Shown in pieces: positions 9,851-17,706 of a stretch of 52,288 bases of DNA. Location: NCBI GenBank assembly GCA_963614215.1, contig CAVECB010000009.1, forward strand, positions 1 through 52,288, read 5' to 3'. The stretch is from CAVAWX01 sp963614215 (GTDB lineage Bacteria > Actinomycetota > Coriobacteriia > Coriobacteriales > QAMH01). The notes beneath the pieces are model-generated. The model made no database searches. It was not told where the DNA came from and saw only the letters and a program-made list of their open reading frames with translations. The position numbers were made by a program, and so were the translations under genes. Every line of letters starts with the position of its first letter. Position 1 is the stretch's first letter.

Positions 9851-9855
9851 CCTGA
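8389..9855 (+). CDS. GT2 glycosyltransferase, truncated paralogue lacking the TagF domain
   Basis: A 488-residue protein closely matching residues ~60-510 of the gene just upstream, including SYSVVTAVYNVAPYLDEFF, VVDDGSTDSS, ENGGQASARNLGL and a DPDD metal site. It starts with an ATGA overlap, so it is translationally coupled to the upstream gene. It ends at YKAA-stop exactly where the paralogue reads YKTGWEKYEQ. The stop TGA occupies the position of the paralogue's Trp codon TGG, and a few related codons follow before similarity disappears. The GT2 and middle domains could still function, but the glycerophosphotransferase half has been lost. It arose by tandem duplication followed by a nonsense change and deletion. 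Confidence 0.8.
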   Translation: MKLAEKMRKTASAAAKKCLSTKTQLKIKQKRLEGTFCKPKPKAGSYKAHASYSVVTAVYNVAPYLDEFFGSLVAQTMGLSALQIVVVDDGSTDSSPDIVESWRRRYPELIECHRKENGGQASARNLGLSFARGEWVTFADPDDFLSLRYFEEVDRAISRHQNLQFVSCRMAMLREATHSLADNHVLTYRFAEDESLYNVDDDRMPMQLNMNTAFFRREVIEAASLRVDEGIVPNFEDGHFVGRYLLSLSVGCVAYLRRPVYYYRKRASGGSAVDGSWSDARKLTVVPEKGYLSLLEHAKASKGYVPRRIQDTVLYDISWYFDFFDAQEERARPFVASGAAEKFWEIARNIFSYVDTQAICDASCVWLPFTRKVALLATFKDENLGRLEFSLERIDFERGSILVKSSGPQLALSYDGCPVEPLLQKEQRVFTLGRHFYSEWTFAYPLPDRDATLSYNAGPNVPATLVLGKRRFSRSAPFSELVRLYKAA

Positions 9856-9886
9856 GAAGAGCGCAAGCAACATAGCTGATGTAGAT

Positions 9887-11809
9887 TTAGTTCTTGCCTT
9901 TGAGAGAGCCTACCCGCGCCACTTCGAAATGCTTCGAGACGTTGCGTTCCGGGGTGAAAAGGATGTACAGGACCGCTCCGACGACGACGGGAAACGCGGC
10001 GATGACACCGAGCATGTAGCGGGTGGAGCCGTTCAGAGGGCCTGCCAGGCAGGTGAGCAACAGAATCGCCGAGGGAACCAACACGACGAGCGCTCCAGGT
10101 TTTCCGCGATAGAACGCGAGAGCCGCCAGCACAAGGCCTGCAAGCGTATAGATTCCGCAAGCAGAGAACAGGCCGAGAAACGGCGCGTTTTTGAGCACGT
10201 CCACAGCGTCGGATGCCTTGTTGGCGAGATTGGGAAAGATGCGGCTCGTCGTGTCGCCAGAGGCATGTCCAGGCCAATCATCGCCGAGCTTGTCGGCTAT
10301 CCACTTGTTAACAAATTTGGCAAATTCTCGTTTATACACCGAGGGAATTGACGGATCCTCGAAAGACCAATATCCGAACGTCTGGTCGAGAAACGATTCG
10401 ATGTAGCACAGCGGATGGCGCAGCCCTTGGGCAGCCCAGACCTTGAAATACTCCATCAACGCGCCCTTGTCATCAGTTTTCGCCTTGCTCTTCACAGGGT
10501 CGGATATGTAGTACTTGTATCGTTCGGCCAAATCGGAGTAATTCAGCACAGCATCTATTGCCTCCCGCTCGGCTTGCGTCACGTCATCAGGGTGCTCTAG
10601 CGCGCAGCGCGCCGTTTGCTGGAAGGGAATCGACAACGCCTCGCGAATATCACCTTTTTGCGCATGTGTGGCAACGAGAGCTGCTTGGTTGAGGCCGAGA
10701 ATCAAGGGAATCGCGGCAAGCAACAAAACGACCTTGCCCGCCGAAAGTTTCTTGCGGTAGACGAGCACGAAGGCAAGCGCGGCGAGCACCACGACGTAGA
10801 AGCCGTTGTTGCGCAAAAGACCGACCGCGACAGAGGTCGCCAGCAAGAATACGAGATCGCGCGTGGGGACGCCGCCCTTTTCCCGTGCGCACAGGCAGCA
10901 ACGGATGTAGATGGTGACATACAGAGCAAAACATGCTCCGAACAACGAGTCCTTCACGAGCCACTGACAATATGCCCCGAAGACGGGCACGATAGCGAAA
11001 AAGGCCAAGGCGACGGCGCATGCCCATTTTCTGAAGCCCATGCGCGAAAGTTCAACAACCTCGAGCGCAAGACAGGCGGCCAGGGCAAATGTCTGAAGCA
11101 GCATCAGAGCCAAGAGCCCCGTGTTCATTCCTCCAAGTGTGTTGCCAAACGAGAAGACGGCACCGTAAATGAAAGTTGCATAGAGAGGATGATGAGTCGA
11201 AAAAGAACCCGTCACGAATTGAGTGATCTGCGATCCCATGTCCCAACAATCCGAGCCGGGGGCAAAGCAGATGACGTACGGAGACCATGCGAGCAGCAGG
11301 ACGGCAAACGACACCAGGAAGATTTTGACCCTTGGGGATGTACACGTGGCGGTGAACAGCTTTGCCGCGAGAGGTGGCAGAATGCGGAACACGAAACGGA
11401 AAACATGGAACAGATAAAGCCATATCAGTACAAAGGACAGCAGGGAGATGATTGCGTGCGGCAGATCCGCGTGCAGCGAAGCAAGGTGGTGGGTCTGTGC
11501 CATGGCGGCAGAGAGAATCGTTATCAAGGCAAGCATGAATGCAAGCAGGGAAACGGATTTTGGGTGTTCGCGAATCGGGGAAGGTTCCAGGCAAATTAAA
11601 AGCCCGAATGGCGCGGCGAGCAGGGCGTCTTGCAGGGAACAGGCCGCGCTGGCGGCGCGCAACGTCGCAAAAAAACCGGATACCGTCCCCGCTCCCGTCG
11701 CGTCCAGATGGGTGATGTATGGGAGGGCATAGGCGGCCAGAGCAGCGGTTGCGAGTATCGCGATGAAGGGCTTGATTCTGTCTAGCTTGCTTGCCATATG
11801 AATCGACAT
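9887..11809 (-). CDS. DUF6020-type polytopic membrane protein
   Basis: A 640-residue protein with about a dozen hydrophobic segments along its length. Landmarks are WSPYVICFAPGSDCWDMGSQ near residue 185, the STHHPLYATFIYGAVF loop, and a long soluble loop of about 150 residues rich in charged residues before the last membrane segments. This is the pattern of the DUF6020 family, which resembles GT-C glycosyltransferases that use lipid-linked donors; the function is not established. It sits at the end of the wall-polymer cluster. The ATG at 11809 gives the longest frame; an ATG at 11797 is an alternative. A degraded fragment of a second copy lies at about 13352-13430. Confidence 0.7.
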   Translation of the reverse strand: MSIHMASKLDRIKPFIAILATAALAAYALPYITHLDATGAGTVSGFFATLRAASAACSLQDALLAAPFGLLICLEPSPIREHPKSVSLLAFMLALITILSAAMAQTHHLASLHADLPHAIISLLSFVLIWLYLFHVFRFVFRILPPLAAKLFTATCTSPRVKIFLVSFAVLLLAWSPYVICFAPGSDCWDMGSQITQFVTGSFSTHHPLYATFIYGAVFSFGNTLGGMNTGLLALMLLQTFALAACLALEVVELSRMGFRKWACAVALAFFAIVPVFGAYCQWLVKDSLFGACFALYVTIYIRCCLCAREKGGVPTRDLVFLLATSVAVGLLRNNGFYVVVLAALAFVLVYRKKLSAGKVVLLLAAIPLILGLNQAALVATHAQKGDIREALSIPFQQTARCALEHPDDVTQAEREAIDAVLNYSDLAERYKYYISDPVKSKAKTDDKGALMEYFKVWAAQGLRHPLCYIESFLDQTFGYWSFEDPSIPSVYKREFAKFVNKWIADKLGDDWPGHASGDTTSRIFPNLANKASDAVDVLKNAPFLGLFSACGIYTLAGLVLAALAFYRGKPGALVVLVPSAILLLTCLAGPLNGSTRYMLGVIAAFPVVVGAVLYILFTPERNVSKHFEVARVGSLKGKN

Positions 11810-11873
11810 GGTACCCTAACTCAACGCCAGGATGTGGTTTTCATCATCAGCAGAAGAAGAGGCGACATCAGAG

Positions 11874-11933
11874 GCCGGCGTAGTCGAAGGCGGGGATGAA
11901 GGAGTCGGCCGCAGCAGCGCCGTCTTGCATGAA
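11874..11933 (-). repeat. Duplicated 3' end of the radical SAM gene (copy A)
   Basis: Sixty bases that match 13459-13518 with a single mismatch. Read on the minus strand it encodes FMQDGAAAADSFIPAFDYAG and then a stop, the same reading frame and terminus as the radical SAM protein. It lies immediately outside the ATPase gene, so the ATPase segment is bracketed by two copies of this 3' end. Confidence 0.85.
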
Positions 11934-11998
11934 GGTCAAGAGCCGGTTCCCGGACGGGTTTCCCGATTAACTTAACTCGCAAAGCTAAATCACAAACA

Positions 11999-12028
11999 TT
12001 GACGAAAGTGGCATATTTCTGGAATGAT
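11999..12028 (+). promoter_or_regulatory. Candidate promoter for the AAA/DUF4143 gene
   Basis: TTGACG at 11999-12004 is followed after 18 bases by AATGAT. The strong ribosome binding site AAGGAGG lies just downstream at about 12038-12044. The surrounding stretch is AT-rich relative to the window. The -10 match is modest. Confidence 0.35.
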
Positions 12029-12048
12029 AACCCGTAAAAGGAGGCGTT

Positions 12049-13341
12049 ATGGAAATCGCAAGGAACAAATATTTAGAAGAGCTGAAGCTTCGCATGGAAA
12101 ACGGGATGATCAAAATCATCACTGGTATTCGACGATGCGGGAAGACCTATCTGCTGTTCGAGCTGTTCAAGCGCTATTTGCTCAATTCCGGAGTAGACGC
12201 GGCGCACATCATAGAGCTAGCTCTCGACTCGCGCGATAACGTGCGCTACCGGGATCCTGATGAGTTATATCGTTTTCTTGCCGACAGGGTTTTCAATGAC
12301 GGGAGCACCTATTACATCCTTCTTGATGAGGTTCAGTACGCTATCAGCGACGACGAGATACGGGGCAAAAGCGATGCGCCCCTTGGCGTCTATGACACCT
12401 TGAACGGGATTGCCCACCATCGAAACGTCGATGTGTACGTTACCGGGAGTAACTCGAGATTTCTATCAAAAGACGTGATGACAGAATTTCGTGGTCGCGG
12501 AGATGAAGTTCACGTGATGCCGTTGTCGTTTTTCGAATTCATGCAGGGATTTGAAGGAGACAAGTACCAAGGATGGTACGAGTACGTCCTCTACGGAGGG
12601 ATGCCTGCCTTGAAATCGCTTGCGACAGACGAGCAGAAGGCCGCATACCTCTCGCGGCTTTTCAATGAGGTATATCTCACCGACGTTGTCGCGCGTAACC
12701 ATATCGTCAAAACCCAAGAGCTTGAAGACATCGTAAACATCCTCGCTTCCTCCGTTGGATCGCTCACCAATCCCCACAAAATAGCCGCCACTTTCGACAC
12801 GGCGCTGCATTCGAAAATCGATGAGGCGACCGTGAGGCGCTATATTGAGTACCTCGAGGACTCCTTCCTCGTCTCGGAAGCGCTGCGCTACGATGTGAAG
12901 GGGCGGAAGTACATCGGCACGCCCAAAAAGTATTACTACGAGGACGTCGGCTTACGCAACGCACGTCTGGGTTTCAGGCAGGTGGAAGAAAATCACCTGA
13001 TGGAAAACGTTATCTATAACGAGCTGCGCTTGCGTGGGTTCGCCGTTGATGTGGGGATTGTGGAGCAGCGAAAGAAAACGAACGGAAAGGATGAGCGGGT
13101 CCGCCGCGAGGTTGACTTTGTGGCGAATAAAGGGTTCAGGCGCTACTACATTCAGTCGGCATTCAGAATGGACACGGACGAGAAGCGCTGGCAAGAAAAG
13201 GAATCCCTGCGGCGGATTGATGACAGCTTCAGGAAAATCGTCATCGTCAAAGACGCGATCAAACCTTTCATGGACGATCATGGGATACTCACTATGGGGC
13301 TATTTGATTTTCTACTCGACCCGAACAGCCTTGATATGTGA
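12049..13341 (+). CDS. AAA ATPase with DUF4143 C-terminal domain
   Basis: A 430-residue P-loop ATPase. Walker A is GIRRCGKTYLL (about residues 28-38), Walker B is YYILLDEVQY (about residue 90), and VYVTGSNSRFLSKDV follows as the sensor strand. The DUF4143 part begins after about residue 200 and ends in a nuclease-like segment with RREVDFVANKGFRRYYIQ. The family is abundant in gut bacteria and archaea and its role is unknown; defence or mobile-element functions have been suggested only on context. The start is clear because AAGGAGG precedes the ATG. GC content is visibly lower than in the genes to the right, and the gene stands alone between two copies of a radical SAM 3' end, both pointing to acquisition by transfer. 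Confidence 0.85.
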   Translation: MEIARNKYLEELKLRMENGMIKIITGIRRCGKTYLLFELFKRYLLNSGVDAAHIIELALDSRDNVRYRDPDELYRFLADRVFNDGSTYYILLDEVQYAISDDEIRGKSDAPLGVYDTLNGIAHHRNVDVYVTGSNSRFLSKDVMTEFRGRGDEVHVMPLSFFEFMQGFEGDKYQGWYEYVLYGGMPALKSLATDEQKAAYLSRLFNEVYLTDVVARNHIVKTQELEDIVNILASSVGSLTNPHKIAATFDTALHSKIDEATVRRYIEYLEDSFLVSEALRYDVKGRKYIGTPKKYYYEDVGLRNARLGFRQVEENHLMENVIYNELRLRGFAVDVGIVEQRKKTNGKDERVRREVDFVANKGFRRYYIQSAFRMDTDEKRWQEKESLRRIDDSFRKIVIVKDAIKPFMDDHGILTMGLFDFLLDPNSLDM

Positions 13342-13351
13342 TTCAGGCTCA

Positions 13352-13430
13352 GATGTTGCGCCAGAGCGAAAAATGAGGTCGCGCGTGAGGCGCCCCCTTT
13401 TTCTCGCATGCAGGCAACAGCAGGTGTAGG
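13352..13430 (-). pseudogene. Degraded fragment of a second DUF6020 gene
   Basis: On the minus strand this stretch reads YTCCCLHARKRGRLTRDLIF, which lines up with YIRCCLCAREKGGVPTRDLVF inside the DUF6020 protein encoded at 9887-11809. The DNA shares runs such as TCGCGCGTG, with a small deletion. Nothing else of the gene remains here, so it is a recombination scar. Confidence 0.6.
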
Positions 13431-13452
13431 CGAGATGGAAGGGGAGAAAGCG

Positions 13453-14379
13453 TCAGATGCCGGCGTAGTCGAAGGCGGGGATGAAAGAGTCGGCCGCAGC
13501 AGCGCCGTCTTGCATGAAAGAGCGGGTGAATCCTAAGGACAGCGCGTAGTCGACGAGGGCGTCGTAGTCGTCTGGGTCCACAGGGCCGGCCAGCTCGGGA
13601 AAGCGCGCGCCCACGCCGGGCATCGGAGTGTATTGGCTCATCAGGCTCAAAGTGAGGTCGTCGGCGTAGGGCTTTGCTGCGAGCAGGCGCAGCACGGCAA
13701 AGGCGTCGTCGAGGCATCCCGGCAGCAGCAGCAGGCGCACGACGACGCCGCGCGTCATGCGACCAGTCTCGCTATCACAACCAGGCACAAAATCGAAGGC
13801 GGGCGCACCCGAGGCCACATACATGATGTCGAGGGCAGCGCTTGCGATGCGCGGGTAGTCGGGTGCATGCGAGTAGCGCGCCGCCAGATCGGCTGAGGCG
13901 TACTTGAAGTCGGCAAGCCACACATCCACCGTGTTCGCGAGCAGTTTCACCGTCGCGGGCGTCTCGTAGCCGCTCGTGTTCCACACCACGGGCAGGATGA
14001 GCCCGCGCTCGCGCGCCAGCTCTACAGCCTTCACCACCTGCGGGGTAAAATGTGTCGCCGTGACGAGGTTGACGTTGAGGGCGCCGCGCCCCTGCTGCTC
14101 GAGGAAAATCTCGGCCAGGCGCTCCACGGACACGGCACGCCCCACCTCGCCTGAGGCGATGGGCGCGTTTTGGCAATAGGCGCACCCTAAGGCACATCCG
14201 CTGAAAAAGACCGTGCCGCTGCCCGCGACGCCGCTGATGGGCGGCTCCTCCCAGAAGTGCAGCGCCGCGCGGGCAAGCGCCAGATCCGCGCCCTGCCCGC
14301 ACACGCCCCTCTCCCCCGCCGTCCTGTCCACGTGACACTCACGCGGGCACAAGGCGCAGTCCGCAAGCAGCTCGCGCAC
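13453..14379 (-). CDS. Radical SAM protein, COG1313 (putative PFL-activating-enzyme-like)
   Basis: A 308-residue radical SAM protein. The N-terminus has CALCPRECHVDR and a further Cys in ERGVCG, which could hold an extra Fe-S cluster. The SAM-cleaving 4Fe-4S site is GCALGCAYC with Cys 62, 66 and 69. The family (COG1313) is annotated as pyruvate formate-lyase activating-like, but the substrate is unknown; I see no partner glycyl-radical enzyme nearby. A GTG start at 14379 is used, with GGGTAAGGGG before it, five bases after the gatB stop, so it is probably the last gene of the gat operon. Its 3' end is duplicated at 11874-11933. Confidence 0.8.
   Translation of the reverse strand: MRELLADCALCPRECHVDRTAGERGVCGQGADLALARAALHFWEEPPISGVAGSGTVFFSGCALGCAYCQNAPIASGEVGRAVSVERLAEIFLEQQGRGALNVNLVTATHFTPQVVKAVELARERGLILPVVWNTSGYETPATVKLLANTVDVWLADFKYASADLAARYSHAPDYPRIASAALDIMYVASGAPAFDFVPGCDSETGRMTRGVVVRLLLLPGCLDDAFAVLRLLAAKPYADDLTLSLMSQYTPMPGVGARFPELAGPVDPDDYDALVDYALSLGFTRSFMQDGAAAADSFIPAFDYAGI
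13459..13518 (-). repeat. Duplicated 3' end of the radical SAM gene (copy B, in the intact gene)
   Basis: This is the in-place copy of the 60-base duplication found at 11874-11933, inside the last 22 codons of the intact radical SAM gene. With copy A it brackets about 1.5 kb holding the AAA/DUF4143 gene and the DUF6020 fragment. Confidence 0.85.
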
Positions 14380-14384
14380 GCCCC

Positions 14385-15917
14385 TTACCCTTCGAGCATC
14401 TGCGCGACGATCTGCGAGACGGCCTTGGGGTTGCCCTGGCCTGCGAGCTTGCCCATGATCTGACCCATGAAAAAGCCCTGCAGGCCCTTCTTGCCGTCGC
14501 GGTACGCCGCCACCTTGTCGGGGTTGGCGTCCATCAGCTCGCGCATCATCTGCTCGACGGCGCCCGTGTCGGTGTCTTGCTTCATGCCGTGCGCAGCCAC
14601 GTACTCGGCCGGCTCGGCGCCCTCTTCCAGCACGGCGCGCAGCACCTCCCTGCCCTGCTTGGAGCTGATCGTCTCGTCGGCCACGAGGCGTGCGAGCGAG
14701 CCCAGCTGCGTAGGCGCGGCCTTGCTATCCGCCAGCGCGACGCCCGTCTCGTTTTGCCAGGCGGCCACTTCATTCACCATAAGCTTTGCGAGCTTTTGCA
14801 CGGCAGGCCCGTCCAGCCCGTCTGCGCCTTCCTCGAAAAACGCCGCCACGCCCACGTCGCCCGCAATGGCGGCGGCGTCTTTTTTCGCCACGCCCCAGCT
14901 CTCCCGATACCGCGCGGCCTTCGCATCCGGCAGCTCGGGCAGCTTCGCGCGCACGCCCTCGATGAACTCGTCGGACAGCGAGAAAGGCGCGAGGTCCGGG
15001 TCGGGAAACATCCGGTAGTCGTCTGCCGTCTCTTTCACCCGCATGACGATGGTGCGCTTGGCGCCTGGCTCCCAGTGCCGCGTCTCCTGGCGCACCGTGC
15101 CGCCCTCTTCGAGCACCTCGGCCTGGCGGCAGATCTCGTAGGCCAGCCCGTCGTGGAGTGTCTTGAAGGAGTTCATGTTTTTCAGCTCGGTTTTCACCCC
15201 GAGGCCGCTCTGTCCGCGCCGCCGCAGCGAGACGTTGCCGTCGCAGCGCATGGAGCCTTCCTCCATCGAGCAATCCGAAATTCCCAGCGCGAGATAGATC
15301 TGGCGCAGCTTCTGCATGAACAGGCGCGCCTCTTCCGGCGTGCGCAAATCCGGCTCGGTGACCAGCTCCATGAGCGGCGTGCCCGCGCGGTTGTAGTCCA
15401 CGAGGCTTTTCTCGGCGCCGTCGATGCGGCCTTCCGCGCCGCCCACGTGCACCATCTTTGCCGCGTCTTCTTCCAGGTGGATGCGTGTGATGCCCACGTG
15501 CGCCGTATACGCACCCTCGGCGTCTTTGTTCACGTCGATGCGCTCGGCCGCGCCGGCGCCGGCCACCTCCAAGTCGAGGTGTCCGCGCATGCAAAAGGCC
15601 TTAGGTCCTTGGGTAGTCTGGAAGTTCTTGGCCATATCCGGGTAGAAATAGCCCTTGCGATAAAACATCGTCCGCTTCTCGATGTCGCAGTTCGTGGCAA
15701 GGCCTGCAAGCACTATGGACTCGACGGCCTGCTTGTTGGGCACGGGCAGCGCGCCCGGCAGACCCAGGCACACGGGGCAGGTGTGCGTGTTGGGCGCAGC
15801 GCCAAACTCCAGCTTGCAGCCGCAGAACATCTTCGTGGAAAGGCTCGTCAGCTCGGCATGGATCTCCAAGCCGATGACGGCCTCCCAATCCTGTAAAACC
15901 TCCGTCAGTTCCTTCAT
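14385..15917 (-). CDS. gatB: Asp/Glu-tRNA(Asn/Gln) amidotransferase subunit B
   Basis: A 510-residue tRNA-binding kinase subunit of GatCAB. It phosphorylates the misacylated Asp- or Glu-tRNA and uses ammonia from GatA to make Asn- or Gln-tRNA. The N-terminus WEAVIGLEIHAEL, the zinc-site region around MFCGC and CPVCLGLPG, and the C-terminal YqeY-like tail ending VSQIVAQMLEG are all typical. The start is placed at 15917, where ATGA overlaps the gatA stop; the open frame beyond is only a shadow of gatA. Its presence implies that at least one of Asn- or Gln-tRNA is made indirectly. Confidence 0.97.
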   Translation of the reverse strand: MKELTEVLQDWEAVIGLEIHAELTSLSTKMFCGCKLEFGAAPNTHTCPVCLGLPGALPVPNKQAVESIVLAGLATNCDIEKRTMFYRKGYFYPDMAKNFQTTQGPKAFCMRGHLDLEVAGAGAAERIDVNKDAEGAYTAHVGITRIHLEEDAAKMVHVGGAEGRIDGAEKSLVDYNRAGTPLMELVTEPDLRTPEEARLFMQKLRQIYLALGISDCSMEEGSMRCDGNVSLRRRGQSGLGVKTELKNMNSFKTLHDGLAYEICRQAEVLEEGGTVRQETRHWEPGAKRTIVMRVKETADDYRMFPDPDLAPFSLSDEFIEGVRAKLPELPDAKAARYRESWGVAKKDAAAIAGDVGVAAFFEEGADGLDGPAVQKLAKLMVNEVAAWQNETGVALADSKAAPTQLGSLARLVADETISSKQGREVLRAVLEEGAEPAEYVAAHGMKQDTDTGAVEQMMRELMDANPDKVAAYRDGKKGLQGFFMGQIMGKLAGQGNPKAVSQIVAQMLEG

Positions 15918-17398
15918 CGCGCACCCCCTTTGCCCGCGAAAGCATCCGGCATCTTCGGCACCTGCCGCATGCGCTCCAGCTCGGCCGCCACGCGAAAAAT
16001 GGCCAGGTCGCCGAACTGTGGCCCTACAATCTGCAGGCCGACGGGCAGGCCGCTGTCGGCGCCGAGGCCGGCCGGCAGGCTCATGCCGCCGTTGCCCGCG
16101 ATGTTTAAGGATATGGTGTAGACGTCGCCCAGATACATCTGCGCCGGGTCGGAGACCTCGCCGAACTTGAAGGCCGTGCGCGGCGAGGCGGGCAAGACGA
16201 TGGCGTCCACCTGTTCGAAGGCGCGCGCGTAGTCGTCGGTGATGAGCGTGCGGACCTTTTGGGCCGGCAGATAGTACTTGTCGTAGACGCCGCTGGCGAG
16301 CAGCCACGCGCCCAGCAGTATGCGGCGACGAGCCTCCACGCCGAAGCCGGCCGCACGCGAGGCGTCCTCGCGGGCCTCGATGTCGGCGCCGCCCGCGTTC
16401 AAACCGTAGCGCACCGAGTCGAAGCGCGAGAGGTTGGAAAATGCCTCGCAGGGGCCGAGCACGTAGTAGGCGCTGATGGCGGCGGCCGCATGCGGCAACT
16501 CCACCTCCACGATGTCGGCACCCGCAGCGCGCAGGTCGGCCACGCTGGACTCGAAAACGGCCTTCACCTCGGGTGCAAGCCCGTCAAGCTCCATAAGCGC
16601 CGGCACGACGCCCACCTTCATCGATTTCACGCCCGCATCAAGCGTGGAGGTGAAGTCGATGTCGATGTCTTGGCTCGTGCAGTCGCGCCTGTCGCGGCCG
16701 GCGATGGCGTTCATCACGAGCGCCGCGTCTTCCACGCTGCGCGCAAACGGCCCCACCTGGTCCAGCGACGAGCCGAAGGCCACGACGCCTTGGCGGCTGA
16801 CGAGGCCGTAGCTGGGCTTGTAGCCCACGACGCCGCAAAACGAGGCAGGCTGGCGGATGGAGCCGCCCGTGTCGGAGCCGAGCGCGACGCAGGCCATGCC
16901 GCTTGCCACGGCCGCCGCCGACCCGCCCGAGCTGCCACCCGGCACACGGCCAAGGTCCCAGGGGTTTGCGGTCTTTTTGAAGTAGCTTGTCTCGGTGGAC
17001 GACCCGAAGGCAAACTCGTCCATGTTCGTCTTGCCCAAAGGCAGGCAGTCCGCGTCGAGGGCGTTTTGCACGCAGGTCGCGGTGAAGGGGCTGACGTAGT
17101 TTTCCAGCATGGCAGACGCGCAGGTCGTGTGCGTGCCCTTCTGGTTCATGTTGTCCTTGAAGGCGCAGGGCACGCCCGCGAGCAGCCCCAGCTTCTCGCC
17201 GGCGGCCAGCTTCGCGTCCACCGCGGCCGCCTGCTCGCGCGTCATTTCCGCTGTCTGCTCGAGAAAGGCATTCACCTGCGGCTCGACGGCCTCCATGCGC
17301 GCAATCGAGGCCTCGGCAAGCTCTGCAGCCGAAAATGCGCCCGAGGCAAGCCCGTCGCGGATTTCGCGCACGCCCAGTGTCTGAATCGCGTCCACCAT
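15914..17398 (-). CDS. gatA: Asp/Glu-tRNA(Asn/Gln) amidotransferase subunit A
   Basis: A 494-residue amidase that releases ammonia from glutamine for GatB. The amidase-signature triad is visible as Lys81 (FKDNMNQKG), cis-Ser156 (PGGSSGGS) and Ser180 (DTGGSIRQPASF), spaced as in characterised GatA proteins. The start codon overlaps the gatC stop by one base, and the stop overlaps the gatB start by four, so the three subunits are translationally coupled. Confidence 0.97.
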   Translation of the reverse strand: MVDAIQTLGVREIRDGLASGAFSAAELAEASIARMEAVEPQVNAFLEQTAEMTREQAAAVDAKLAAGEKLGLLAGVPCAFKDNMNQKGTHTTCASAMLENYVSPFTATCVQNALDADCLPLGKTNMDEFAFGSSTETSYFKKTANPWDLGRVPGGSSGGSAAAVASGMACVALGSDTGGSIRQPASFCGVVGYKPSYGLVSRQGVVAFGSSLDQVGPFARSVEDAALVMNAIAGRDRRDCTSQDIDIDFTSTLDAGVKSMKVGVVPALMELDGLAPEVKAVFESSVADLRAAGADIVEVELPHAAAAISAYYVLGPCEAFSNLSRFDSVRYGLNAGGADIEAREDASRAAGFGVEARRRILLGAWLLASGVYDKYYLPAQKVRTLITDDYARAFEQVDAIVLPASPRTAFKFGEVSDPAQMYLGDVYTISLNIAGNGGMSLPAGLGADSGLPVGLQIVGPQFGDLAIFRVAAELERMRQVPKMPDAFAGKGGAR

Positions 17399-17706
17399 CA
17401 GGCACCGCCTCCTTTGCCGCCCAAGATGGCCGGGATTGCAAAGCAGCCATCCTCGCTCGTTGTGGCGTTGGCGATGGCCTCTTCTTGCGTGAAGCTGGGC
17501 TCTTCCACGTCGTCGCGCATGACATTGACCATCCCGCCTATGGGGTGAAAGGTCGGTTCAACACCTTCCAGGTCGTATTCAGTGATGGGCCGCAGCGTCT
17601 CGATGATACTGTTCAAGTCGCGGGTCATGGCGGGCAACTCCTCGTCGGCCAGCCCGATGCGCGCGTACTCCGCGATGCCGCGCACGTCCTTTTCCGTCAG
17701 CTCCAC
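17398..17706 (-). CDS. gatC: Asp/Glu-tRNA(Asn/Gln) amidotransferase subunit C
   Basis: A 102-residue small subunit that wraps around and stabilises GatA with GatB. ELTEKDVRGIAEYARIGL at the N-terminus and a YDLEGVEPTFHP segment are typical of GatC. The GTG at 17706 is preferred to the longer frame from 17733 because GAGGAGG lies just upstream, the family usually begins at this ELTE segment, and the length fits. This GTG overlaps the hom TAG stop by one base. Confidence 0.93.
   Translation of the reverse strand: MELTEKDVRGIAEYARIGLADEELPAMTRDLNSIIETLRPITEYDLEGVEPTFHPIGGMVNVMRDDVEEPSFTQEEAIANATTSEDGCFAIPAILGGKGGGA

Noticed and set aside
14577..15896. Long open frames antisense to gatB, gatA (16259-17548), hom and lysA (18872-20674)
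   Set aside because: High GC makes long antisense frames; they have no starts with binding sites, are rich in His/Arg, and lie opposite conserved genes.
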